Part shown: positions 42,503 to 51,200 of the stretch, piece after piece
How positions within the stretch are numbered: the stretch's first letter is position 1
Layout of the letters: each line of letters starts with the position of its first letter
NCBI RefSeq assembly: GCF_015277775.1
Contig: NZ_CP063849.1
Location: 2,914,001 to 2,978,000, forward strand
Direction of reading: 5' to 3'
DNA: 64,000 bases
DNA from: Paludibaculum fermentans
Lineage (GTDB): Bacteria > Acidobacteriota > Terriglobia > Bryobacterales > Bryobacteraceae
Notes under the pieces: generated by a model
What the model saw: only the letters and a program-made list of their open reading frames with translations
Databases searched by the model: none
Told to the model about the DNA's origin: nothing
Made by a program: the position numbers and the translations under genes

Positions 42503-43105
42503 ATGCTCGACGTGGCTGTCATCGACGATCCGGCTGCCGCCGCCGTGGCCCTGGGCCCGGTGCGCAGCCGCCTTTTGGCCGAATTGGCCGAACCGGCCTC
42601 CGCCGCCACCTTGGCCCACCGCATGGGCATTGCCCGCCAGAAGATCAACTACCACCTGCACGCGCTGGAAGCACACAACCTGATCGAGGTCGCCGATAAA
42701 CGGCAGTGGGGCGGGTTGACGGAACGGCGCATGGTGGCTACGGCTGCCAGCTATGTGGTTTCACCCGCGGCGATGGGCCCGGTGGCGGCGGATCCGGCCA
42801 AATCGGCCGACCGGCTCTCCGCCTCTTACCTCATCGCCCTCGCCGCCCGGGCGATTCGCGAAGTCAGCAACCTCCTCCGCCGGTCCCAGGAGGTAGACAA
42901 GCGGCTCGCCAGCCTCTCGGTGGACACCGAGATCCACTTCAAATCGGCCAGCGACCGCGCTGATTTCACCCGGGAACTGACCACCTTTGTCGCGGGCTTG
43001 GCCGCTCGCTATCACGACCCGGTCTCCCCTGGCGCACGCCCGCACAGGGTGCTGATCCTGGCCCACCCGCTACCCGCGGAACAGCCCGCGTCAAAGCCAT
43101 CCTGA
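42503..43105 (+). CDS. ArsR-type helix-turn-helix regulator
   Basis: 200 residues from ATG 42503; the much longer frame from 42260 runs through the previous gene and is rejected. The winged helix is at about residues 20-90: LGPVRSRLLAELAEPASAATLAHRMGIARQKINYHLHALEAHNLIEV. This is the HTH_20/ArsR type. The C-terminal 110 residues are a helical sensor or oligomerisation domain with no cysteine pair, so metal sensing is unlikely. It is 62 bases upstream of an SRPBCC-domain gene, a pairing seen in many genomes, and has its own operator in front. Confidence 0.87.
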   Translation: MLDVAVIDDPAAAAVALGPVRSRLLAELAEPASAATLAHRMGIARQKINYHLHALEAHNLIEVADKRQWGGLTERRMVATAASYVVSPAAMGPVAADPAKSADRLSASYLIALAARAIREVSNLLRRSQEVDKRLASLSVDTEIHFKSASDRADFTRELTTFVAGLAARYHDPVSPGARPHRVLILAHPLPAEQPASKPS

Positions 43106-43167
43106 CACCCCCGCCCAGATCCAGATTCAGTTGTTCCAGATGTAGAATCCCCCCGACAGGAGCCAAC

Positions 43168-43989
43168 ATGAGCGTGAAGAAAGATTCCACCGGACGCCGC
43201 TATGTGCAGGCGGAAGTAGAAGTTCCAGGATCAGTCGAAGAGGTCTGGGCGGCGATTGCCACGGGGCCCGGAGTGGCCTCCTGGTTTGTCCCGTGCGAGG
43301 GCGGTGGAGAAGTGGGAGCCACGGTGACCACCCACTTCGGGCCCGGCATGGATTCGGTCGCCACCGTGACGGCCTGGGAGCCGATGCACCGCTTCGCCGC
43401 CGAGAGCGGCGACCTGGGTCCGAACGCCCCGTCGCTCGCCACGGAATGGACGGTAGAGGCAAAGGCCGGCGGGACCTGCATCGTCCGGGTCGTACATAGC
43501 CTGTTTGCCGACGACGATGATTGGGACAACCAGCTCAACAGCGTCGAGTCCGGCTGGCCGGCGTTCTTCCGCATTCTGAAGCTGTACATGACCTACTTCC
43601 GCGGTCAGCATGGCTCGATGTTCCGCGCCATGGGCATGGCCCAGGAACCGGCCGATGCGGTGTGGACCAAGGTAGCGGGCGGTCTGGGCCTCACGGACGC
43701 GGCGCCCGGAGACCGTCGCACCGCGCCGCCGGAAGCTCCCGCGCTGGCGGGCATCCTGGAAGAGACCGCGGGCGGAGGGCATCCGCACCAGGTGCTGCTG
43801 CGGCTGGATCAGCCCGCGCCGGGCATCGCCCACCTCTTCACCATGCCGATGGGCGGCATGGTCGTCGTTTGCCTGAGCATGTACCTCTACGGCGAGGCTT
43901 CACCGGCCCAGGCGGCGGCCAACGAACCACGCTGGCAGCAGTGGCTGGCAGGCCTCTTTCCACCACCCGGCGGCAGCCCGATGTGCTGA
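43168..43989 (+). CDS. SRPBCC (AHSA1-like) domain protein
   Basis: 273 residues. The N-terminal 150 residues form an AHSA1/SRPBCC-type hydrophobic-ligand fold: the VEVPGSVEEVWAAIATGPGVASW pattern is the strand-helix start of the family, and GTCIVRVVHSLF is a later strand. The C-terminal half is a second beta-rich region with PMGGMVVVCLSMYL. Such proteins bind lipids or small hydrophobic molecules. It is paired with the ArsR-like regulator. Its TGA stop lies inside the 9-bp target duplication of the IS4 element that begins five bases later, so the element inserted just behind it without damage. Confidence 0.88.
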   Translation: MSVKKDSTGRRYVQAEVEVPGSVEEVWAAIATGPGVASWFVPCEGGGEVGATVTTHFGPGMDSVATVTAWEPMHRFAAESGDLGPNAPSLATEWTVEAKAGGTCIVRVVHSLFADDDDWDNQLNSVESGWPAFFRILKLYMTYFRGQHGSMFRAMGMAQEPADAVWTKVAGGLGLTDAAPGDRRTAPPEAPALAGILEETAGGGHPHQVLLRLDQPAPGIAHLFTMPMGGMVVVCLSMYLYGEASPAQAAANEPRWQQWLAGLFPPPGGSPMC

Positions 43990-44202
43990 GCGGCACTGCT
44001 GTGCAAATTAGCCTCTCCGGCCCTCCTCCCACATTGCAGGCATTGAACATAGCAATAGCTTTGGCTTCCTGACGGAATCCTGGTTGCCGTGCCACTGCTG
44101 CGAGGTGTTACTGGGGTGGGCTCCTCCTGCTGTCCAAATTCGAGCCCACGTTCACCGGCATTCCTACGACTTTCTGGTTCTCACCGCGTTGTGCTGTCCA
44201 AT

Positions 44203-44472
44203 TTATAGGCCGAGGGGCAACTGCTCGGCCAGCACCAGAGACGGCGGAGCTTGGAATGGGTCATTCAGCCACGTCCAAAGGTCGCGGTGCACGAATAGCT
44301 GCTGCCGTAGCAAGGCGATCAGATTGGACAGGCTCCAACCGAAGGTGCTTTTCAGCTGCAGGTACTTCAGGATCAGTATCGCGATCAGCGCCGTCCAGAT
44401 CTGGATCTGTACGGCATTCTCGCTGGTGCCAACAAAGGTTTTCACCTTCAGTCCCTGCTTCAGCGCCTTGAA
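44203..44472 (-). pseudogene. IS4 transposase, C-terminal fragment
   Basis: Continues the transposase frame from TTC AAG GCG (F-K-A-L-K) at 44472 to the stop at 44203. It contains the conserved C-terminal part (TFVGTSENAVQIQIWTALIA; LQLKSTFGWSLSNLIALLR). The Lys of the YREK signature lies here, separated from the rest by the inserted element. It cannot be translated with the 5' part. Confidence 0.9.
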
Positions 44473-44513
44473 CAACTCAACCACATAATGCCCATCAACA
44501 GCGCCCTGAGGAG

Positions 44514-44945
44514 GTTACGATCCACTATGGCTTTCATCCCCTCCGAGGGCAAAGCCTACCAGTAGTCAGGAAGTACGAGTTTCTCGACGAGGTCCACTTC
44601 GTCGTTCGCCGCCTCGATGGCAGGCCGCTCGCGGTGGCAGCCTGGATGACGCAGCCTGAGTCAGCCAGCCCACGGATCGTCTCTGCCGGGCGTCTGCCAA
44701 TTCGGACTATGCTCGAGATGCTGCGCGTCACCGAGGCCTGTTTGTCCTCTCGTGTGCACAATGTGCTCGAGGAGGATCACGATGCTGCAGAATTGGGCAA
44801 GCCGCCAACGCCAACTCTTCGAAGAACAGCCGCCAGCTTTGGGCGTTCGCCTTCCGCCGGAAGTGCAGGAACAACTACGCCAAGCTGTGGTGCACTGGCT
44901 ACGGGCGCTGGCCAAGGCGCTCCGCGAGGAGGAAAAAGGCGATGA
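44514..44945 (+). pseudogene. DUF5372-like small protein frame without a start codon
   Basis: The frame shows a pattern I recognise from recombinase elements: VTIHYGFHPLRGQSLPVVR, then VHFVVRRLDGRPLAVAAWMT. In homologues the residue before T-I is the initiator, here GTT at 44514, which follows GAGGAG but cannot normally start translation. The only later candidate is GTG 44634, which would cut off the conserved motif. Beyond about 44770 the frame runs against the 55-residue gene in another phase and looks unlike protein. It is probably a decayed or non-canonically started passenger gene. Confidence 0.5.
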
Positions 44946-44949
44946 GTAA
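44782..44949 (+). CDS. small 55-residue protein preceding the recombinase
   Basis: ATG 44782 has GAGGAGG six bases upstream, an excellent site; the longer frame from 44752 is not needed. The product is amphipathic and helical (LRQAVVHWLRALAKALREEE). Its TAA overlaps the recombinase start by eight bases (GATGAGTAA), so the two are translationally coupled. Similar short genes precede the recombinase in related elements as far as I recall. The role may be accessory to recombination. Confidence 0.7.
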   Translation: MLQNWASRQRQLFEEQPPALGVRLPPEVQEQLRQAVVHWLRALAKALREEEKGDE

Positions 44950-46996
44950 AATCACCGCCGATCACCTGGCCCGGCGAGCCTGCATATACATTCGCCAGTC
45001 CACACCCGACCAGGTGCGGCACAACCTCGAGAGCCAGCGCCTGCAGTATTCTCTCGCCGACCGCGCGCGCGGCTTGGGCTGGCAGGACGTCGACGTTATC
45101 GACGAAGATCTCGGCATCTCAGGGGCGGGCACACGCCGTCCTGGATTTGAGCGCCTGCTTCGTGCTCTCTGCAATGGGCAAGTGGGCGCGGTGTTCAGCG
45201 TTGAGGCGTCGCGACTCGCGCGTAACGGCCGGGACTGGCACACCTTGCTCGAATTCTGCAGCATCGTCGGAGCGCTGTTGATCGATGCTGATACCACATA
45301 CGACCCCAGGCTTACCAACGATCGATTGTTGTTGGGGATGAAGGGCACGATCAGCGAAATGGAAATCGCGACGTTTCGGGAGCGCGCGCAATCAGCCTTG
45401 CGGCAGAAGGCCGAGCGTGGCGCTTTGGTACGGCGCGTCCCAATTGGGTATGTCAAAGGCACCGACGATCAGATCGAGAAAGATCCCGACGTCAGGATCG
45501 CCTCCACGGTGGAATTGATCTTCCGCAAGTTCACCGAGTTGGGCAGTGCGAGGCAGGTCTTCTTCTGGTTGGACCGAAACCAGATTCAGATGCCCGTTGC
45601 TCGCGGGCCGGAGACTTCGCGAGAAGTAGTCTGGCAGCCGGCTCGATACCACGCGGTGCACAGCATACTGAAGAACCCTGTCTACGCCGGAGCGTACACC
45701 TATGGGCAAAGCAAAACGACAGTACGGTTGGAGGACGGCCAGAAGCGGGTCTGCCGGAGCAAACAACCCCGGCAAGAAGACTGGGCTGTATTGATCACGG
45801 AGCATCACGAGGGTTACATTGACTGGGATGCCTATCGGAGCAATCAGGCGGTGATTGCCGACAACGAAAATGCGAAAAGCGCGTCGGTGCGAGGATCAGT
45901 ACGGCAAGGTGGAGCGATTCTTGCGGGACTGCTGCGTTGCGGCCATTGCGGCGCCAAGCTGCTCGCACAGTCTCCGCGGCCTGGCGTGATTCGCTACCAA
46001 TGTTCGGGGTATGTTCTCAATCGCGATCATCCCTGTTGTGTCATGTTCGGCGGTCTGCGCGCCGACCGTCTGGTGTCGGAGCAACTGCTAGGATGCCTTG
46101 CGCCGCTCGGCACCGAAGCGGCCATAGAGGCAATGGAGTCGCTACAGGGAGGAAGCGACGAGCGGGTCAGGCAGAAAGCCCTGGCATTGGAGCAGGCACG
46201 CTACGATGTGACGCGTGCCCGGCGCCAATACGATGCGGTTGATCCGGCGAACCGCCTTGTGGCGGCGGAACTCGAACGGCGTTGGAATCTGGCGTTGGCT
46301 GAGGAAGCGCGGGTGGAGGCAGAACTTGCGGCCCTACAGCAACGCCGAGAGAGCCCCCTCACCGACGAGCAGAAACGAAAACTGCTGGACTTTGCACGAG
46401 ATCTCCCCTCGCTGTGGGACGATGCGCTCACTTCGCCGGAGCATAAGAAGCGGCTCCTTCGAATTGCGCTAAAGGAGATCGTCGTTACCAGCGAGGGAGA
46501 GACGATTCGCTTTGTCCTGCATTGGCAAGGCGGCGATCATACGCAGACGGAGTTCTCCAAGATTCGCGCCGGTCGGCACAGGTATGTGACCGACGACGAG
46601 GTAGTGGAAACGGTCCGCGCATTGGCAAGGATCGAACCGGACGCCCGGATCGCGGCGCTACTCAACCGCAACCGAAAGCCGACGGCGCACGGTAAGACCT
46701 GGACGGCACGACATGTCTGCTCGTTGCGCTGCAATCACAAAATTGAGGTCTACCGCGAGGGAGAGCGGCAGAGCCGCGGCGAAGTATCGGTCAGCGAAAC
46801 GGCAGACATTCTCGGCGTCACACAAACCACTGTCCTACGGCTGATCCGGCTGAAACGGCTGAAGGCCACGCAGATCTGTCCAAATGCCCCGTGGATTCTA
46901 CGGCGGGTAGACGTGGAGCAATGGGTGGCTGATCGAAACGAGCCGACAACCCCACCAACGGAAACTTCAGGGCAGATGAGCCTTGAAATTCCTTAA
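44942..46996 (+). CDS. large serine recombinase
   Basis: 684 residues. The catalytic resolvase domain (about 12-150) has the motif YIRQS with catalytic Ser20, and the conserved Arg positions in EASRLARNGRDW. The recombinase domain (about 165-280) contains RRVPIGYVKG and ILKNPVYAGAYTYG. The zinc ribbon has CGHCG near residue 333 with a second cysteine pair. A long coiled coil (about 410-470) follows. An unusual C-terminal extension contains a MerR/excisionase-type helix-turn-helix (VSETADILGVTQTTVLRLIR, about 620-650). It moves the element by cut-and-rejoin at short core sites. All catalytic residues are intact, so it may still be active. Confidence 0.95.
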   Translation: MSKITADHLARRACIYIRQSTPDQVRHNLESQRLQYSLADRARGLGWQDVDVIDEDLGISGAGTRRPGFERLLRALCNGQVGAVFSVEASRLARNGRDWHTLLEFCSIVGALLIDADTTYDPRLTNDRLLLGMKGTISEMEIATFRERAQSALRQKAERGALVRRVPIGYVKGTDDQIEKDPDVRIASTVELIFRKFTELGSARQVFFWLDRNQIQMPVARGPETSREVVWQPARYHAVHSILKNPVYAGAYTYGQSKTTVRLEDGQKRVCRSKQPRQEDWAVLITEHHEGYIDWDAYRSNQAVIADNENAKSASVRGSVRQGGAILAGLLRCGHCGAKLLAQSPRPGVIRYQCSGYVLNRDHPCCVMFGGLRADRLVSEQLLGCLAPLGTEAAIEAMESLQGGSDERVRQKALALEQARYDVTRARRQYDAVDPANRLVAAELERRWNLALAEEARVEAELAALQQRRESPLTDEQKRKLLDFARDLPSLWDDALTSPEHKKRLLRIALKEIVVTSEGETIRFVLHWQGGDHTQTEFSKIRAGRHRYVTDDEVVETVRALARIEPDARIAALLNRNRKPTAHGKTWTARHVCSLRCNHKIEVYREGERQSRGEVSVSETADILGVTQTTVLRLIRLKRLKATQICPNAPWILRRVDVEQWVADRNEPTTPPTETSGQMSLEIP

Positions 46997-47030
46997 CATC
47001 CGAAGGAGTGCAACATGTCGAGCTTTCGAA

Positions 47031-47927
47031 AAATAGCTCAATTTTCCAGCGTTCCTTGTAGATTCTGGCGATGGTTCGGGCCGACAGCTTCAGGTTGTTG
47101 GTGACGAAGACCAGGGTCGCCTGCTTCTCCTCCACCCAAACTTCAATGCGCCGCAGGCAAGCCTCCGGGCCGATCTCCTGCTGGCTGGTGAGGAGAATCA
47201 CCTCATCTCGCACAACGTCGGACCCGGCCGGTATCGGGCGGCTTTCGACCACCCCATAACTGGCGCTGTCCTTCAGCCGCGTGACGAAGCTCACATGACT
47301 TCTGGTGAGTGCCAGCCACCAGTTGTAATCGGCGTAACCGCGGTCGAAGACGACCAGCGTGCCCGGGGCGAACTCCATCTGCCGGGCCTCCCGCACGTCG
47401 GCCCGCTTGCCTTCGGTGACGACGGCAAAACAAGGCAGGCAGCCGTCGTGGTCGAGTACCAGATGCAGTTTGAGCGCACCCTTGGTTCGCCCGTAACGCG
47501 CCCAGTCGAAGGTCTCGGCGCACAATTCGATCATGCTGGCGTCGAGGCTCAGGAGCTTGTGCTTGAACCTGAACTTGTGCCGCGTGCGATGAGCGACTTC
47601 GGCTTGGCAGCGGGAAAGGGTTTGATAGAAGATCGCCTCATAGAGTTGCCATGGACGATGCGCATTGGCATAGGAAAGAGTGGTGGTTTTCGGGCAGTTC
47701 GTCACGCCCAAGTGGAGGAGTTTGCCTTCCAGTGCGGCCAGGCCGCCGCAGATTTCACGCAGGCTCTGCGCGTGGGCGAGCTGACAGAAGAGCATGGCGA
47801 CGAACTGTTGCCAGCAGGTGAAACCGCGAGCGTGGCGTTCTGCCTTGAACTCGCGGACGAGGGCGGCGAACTCGAGGCGGGGGAAGGTGTGCAAAATCTG
47901 GCTGAAGATGCTGGATACTCGAATCAT
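47031..47927 (-). pseudogene. IS4 transposase, N-terminal fragment
   Basis: Starts at ATG 47927. It has the first catalytic Asp in LSLDASMIELCAET, the second in VFDRGYADYNWW, and the start of the YREK signature, Y-K-E-R-W-K-I-E-L-F, where the frame is cut. Reading through would add 71 foreign residues from the inserted element before a stop at 46818. Joined to 44203-44472 the protein would be 388 residues with the complete DDE core, so the copy was intact before interruption. Confidence 0.93.
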
Positions 47928-48230
47928 GGCGGAGGGCTCCTTTGCGGTCGGTTTCAGTTTCTTGCGGAAACCTGAGCCAACCTATCAAAGCGAGTGCTCC
48001 GCCGTGCTGCTACACCTCATGCCGGTGGCTGCGGGCTAATTTGCACGGGAGTGGCTGAGCGGCGGTAGCGCTCCGCACGCCGTGATTTTCCCGGCAATGG
48101 CACGCAATCGAGCCAGGATAATCCGCATACCTTTCGCAGCTCTATTCCTCAGCCATTAGCGCCGCGGAAAGGGGAGATTCCGATAGTCGAATCCCCCCCC
48201 TTTTCGCCAGGGAAGGAATAGGATAAGTGC

Positions 48231-51200
48231 ATGGTCGTCTCGCGCGTCGGGTTATTGCGTACTTATCTTGCCTTATTGTTCCTGGCCACGACGGCATTCG
48301 GCCAGACGGAGCCAATGGTAGCCGGATTCTTCCCGGCGGATGGCTCTGTCAATGTGCCGCTCAACGCTCGGATTGTCATCCCTTTGAACTTTTCCAACGG
48401 GATGCGGACCGAGGCGGTGTTGTTGCGGAATGGCACCGCTGTGGCGGGAAAAACGGAGTACTTCGACCAGTGGGCAGTATACACGCCCGCCACGCAATTC
48501 GAGGCAAACACCCCGTACGAAATCCGGCTCGCCAATACTCTGACCGGCCAGACATTTGCCTCGAAGTTCACCACCGGCGCGGCGCCGGATCTCAGTGCGC
48601 CGCTGCTGGCCTCGTCTGAACCGGCCGACGGGCAGGATGCGGCGCATCTCACCCGTCCGCTCAGGCTGCACTTCAGCAAGGTCCTGAATCCGGCCTCCGT
48701 GCAGAATGCCAAGTTTCAACTCTGGGACCTCACATCCGGCTACAGCATAGATTTGACCGGCACCTTGATGAACGATGCCACCACGATCCAGCTAAATGCG
48801 CAGTATGGACTCGCGCTGGGGCGTGCCTACCGGATCTACCTTCCGGAGACACCCATCCTGGATTGGACAGGCCAGGCACTGCCGAAGCGCGGGCCAGTGA
48901 CGTTTACAACGTTTACCAGGCCACTGAAGGGCGGGCCCATGTTGACCGGATCGGCTCCGTTCGACGGAGAGACCGCCGTACCCACCAACTCCACCGTGAT
49001 CCTGGTGTTCGACCGCCCCATCGCCCCAAAGTCCCCAACCGAACACTTCGAGCTGAAAGCCGGAACCACACTCCTGCCGGTGGAAGTGCGACGCGTCGGG
49101 GAGCGGGCAATCGCACTGCAGCCTACTCTGCTGCTGTCGAGCAATAAGGACTATACCCTGAGCATTTCGGGAGTAACCAATATTTATGGCGGCTCGATGG
49201 AGGCAGCCCAGACCATCCGGTTCCAAACCCAGTTGCTCCCCGATTCCACCACGCTCAACCTGCGCACCCAGGCGGACGTCCTGCCGTTGAATGCGACCCC
49301 CGTGATTTCGTTCACCAGGCCTCTGGATGCCGTGGCGTTGGCGCTGGGCATGGTGGGCGAGAATTCGAACTCCTCGACAGTGCCGGTGCGGTACAAGCTT
49401 TCAGAAGACCGCCGCTCGATCTACTTGATCCCGGAGCAGCCATTCCTGCCCGGTACTCACGCAATCACGATCCAGATCCCGTTCGATCGCTTTCAGAAGA
49501 CTCAGCTGGGCTTTTCGTCCTCATTCACCATGACCGGGGACGTGGATTCGACGCCCGCCCGGGTGCTCGCCGTGTCCCCGCCGGATGGTTCCAGCGAAGT
49601 GCCGACTGCCGCTTTTATCGAGGTCTGGTTCGACAAGTATTTCGACAACGTCAACGTCGCCCAGGATGGCCTCCGGCTGAGCAGCGACGCGGGTCCCGTT
49701 GCCGGCGACTGGTCGTTTGTTAAGGCCAACGGACAAGCCGGGCTGCAGTTCCGGCAGAAGAGCCCACTCTCTCCGTCCACGACCTATCATCTCGAGGTCA
49801 GTGGCCTGGCCGACCTGACGGGCGGCCCCGTGCCTCCGGTCTCCACCACGTTCACGACCGGGGCGGCGAATCCTTCCGACCCGTTCCGCATGTTGACCGT
49901 CACCCCAGGGAACAAGGCAATAGTGACCGATCCGCTCGCACCGATCCGCGTCACATTCAACCGTGCCGTCAGTCCCGTCGGACCGGCGAGTCCCTTCTTC
50001 AGCCTGATTTCCCGCGGCAGTGTAGGCGAATTCACACCACCCCCTGGCAAGGTGGAAGTGCAGGGCTCGGACATCACCTTCACGCCCCTCGCCCCCTTGC
50101 CACCCGGAGAGTACTTCGTGGATGGCACCGGGGCGTCCGACCTCTCAGGATCTCCCCCACTCCGGCTCGCCTCCACGTTCACAATTGCGCCGGCCTCGCC
50201 GGCAGTTCCGGACAGGACGCGGGTGATTCGGGTCTCGCCCGGGGAGGGCGGCATGGTGGATTCGGTCCAGCCCGTGGTGCTCCTGACATTCTCGAACCCC
50301 GTCGTCAGATCGACGGCCACGACCAGCAATATCGTGGCGACGGGCCGGCGAGCCGGAGTCCTTAGCGTACAACTGGTCACGCCAACCCTGGCGATGGTGG
50401 TACTGAACGCCGAACCTGGATCCCTGGTCACACTGTTCGTAACGGAAGGCGTCCAGGACTTCAGTTATCAGCCGGTAGTGCCGTTTCGGACCACCATCCA
50501 GTTGCGCCCCGAGCCCAAGCCAGCGGCCAAAGTGGTGCAGATTCGTCCCTACAGCCCCAGCGGGGTGGTGAGCACCACCACCAGCCTGGGGCTGGTATTT
50601 GACGCGCCGGCTGATCATGCCTCCGTGGAAAACAGTGCATTGATCACGGCCGACGGCCAGTTCGTGAACGGGCGGTTCGAGTGGACCGCGGATTCGCGCG
50701 GAGTCACCTTCCTGTCCGACACTCCGTACCCTGCCGGCGCCAAGATATACGCAGAGTGGGGCGGCACCTCGTTCCAAAGATACGTGCAGGAGGCTCCACC
50801 AGGCGGCGCGGTGGCTTCGAGCCTGACCGGCTCATTCCCGAGCCTGCCTACCGATGGAGTAGTGGACTTGCAACCGGCGCAGGACGTAACGGATGAGTTG
50901 CTGGCGTCGGCCTTGTGCACCTGGAGCGAAGGGAGTGCGCCCACGCCCAGTCCCTGTACGGCGTCGCGACTCCGCCCGGGCATCATCCGGCTTCGGCCTG
51001 GCAGCCCGATGAAGCCGAATGGCTTTTATGTCACGAGATTCACGGCCGGCGGGATCAACTGGAGCAGCTTTATCACGGCTCTGCCGTCAGCTTCCTCCGC
51101 TGATCCGCATCTCTTCGGCGGTACGCCAGTGGCCCAACCAGAGGGCGTTCCCTTGAATGCGACGCTGAGTGTGGTGTTCTCGACACCCGTGAGCAGTTTG

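Larger units (their letters stand above)
44473..47030 (+). mobile_element. serine-recombinase transposable element inserted in the IS4 copy
   Basis: 2558 bases between the two halves of the transposase, flanked by one copy of GAA on each side (44470-44472 and 47028-47030). No inverted repeats or longer target duplication are visible at the ends, as expected for serine recombinases that cut at a two- or three-base core. It encodes three plus-strand frames: a DUF5372-like frame, a 55-residue protein and the large recombinase. Removing it restores the transposase frame exactly (389 codons with stop), which fixes its borders. Confidence 0.9.
43994..48053 (-). mobile_element. IS4-family insertion sequence, interrupted
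   Basis: The ends are imperfect 20-bp inverted repeats: CACTGCTGTGCAAATTAGCC at 43994-44013 and, read inwards from 48053, CACTCCCGTGCAAATTAGCC (18 of 20 identical). A 9-bp direct duplication GCTGAGCGG flanks it (43985-43993 and 48054-48062). Without the inserted serine-recombinase element (2558 bases) the element is 1502 bases, the size of the family. The transposase is transcribed on the minus strand. Sub-terminal repeats of GCTGTSCAAATT type occur at 44126-44140 and 44191-44204. The element is defective for its own transposase but its ends are intact. Confidence 0.92.

Noticed and set aside
46818-47027. Chimeric 369-residue transposase as a real gene
   Set aside because: Its last 71 residues come from the end of the inserted element antisense to the recombinase. 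They are read-through, not function.
44000-48060. Integron or prophage remnant as an explanation for the recombinase
   Set aside because: No attC sites, tyrosine integrase, phage structural genes or tRNA target; the borders fit a self-contained recombinase element inside an IS.
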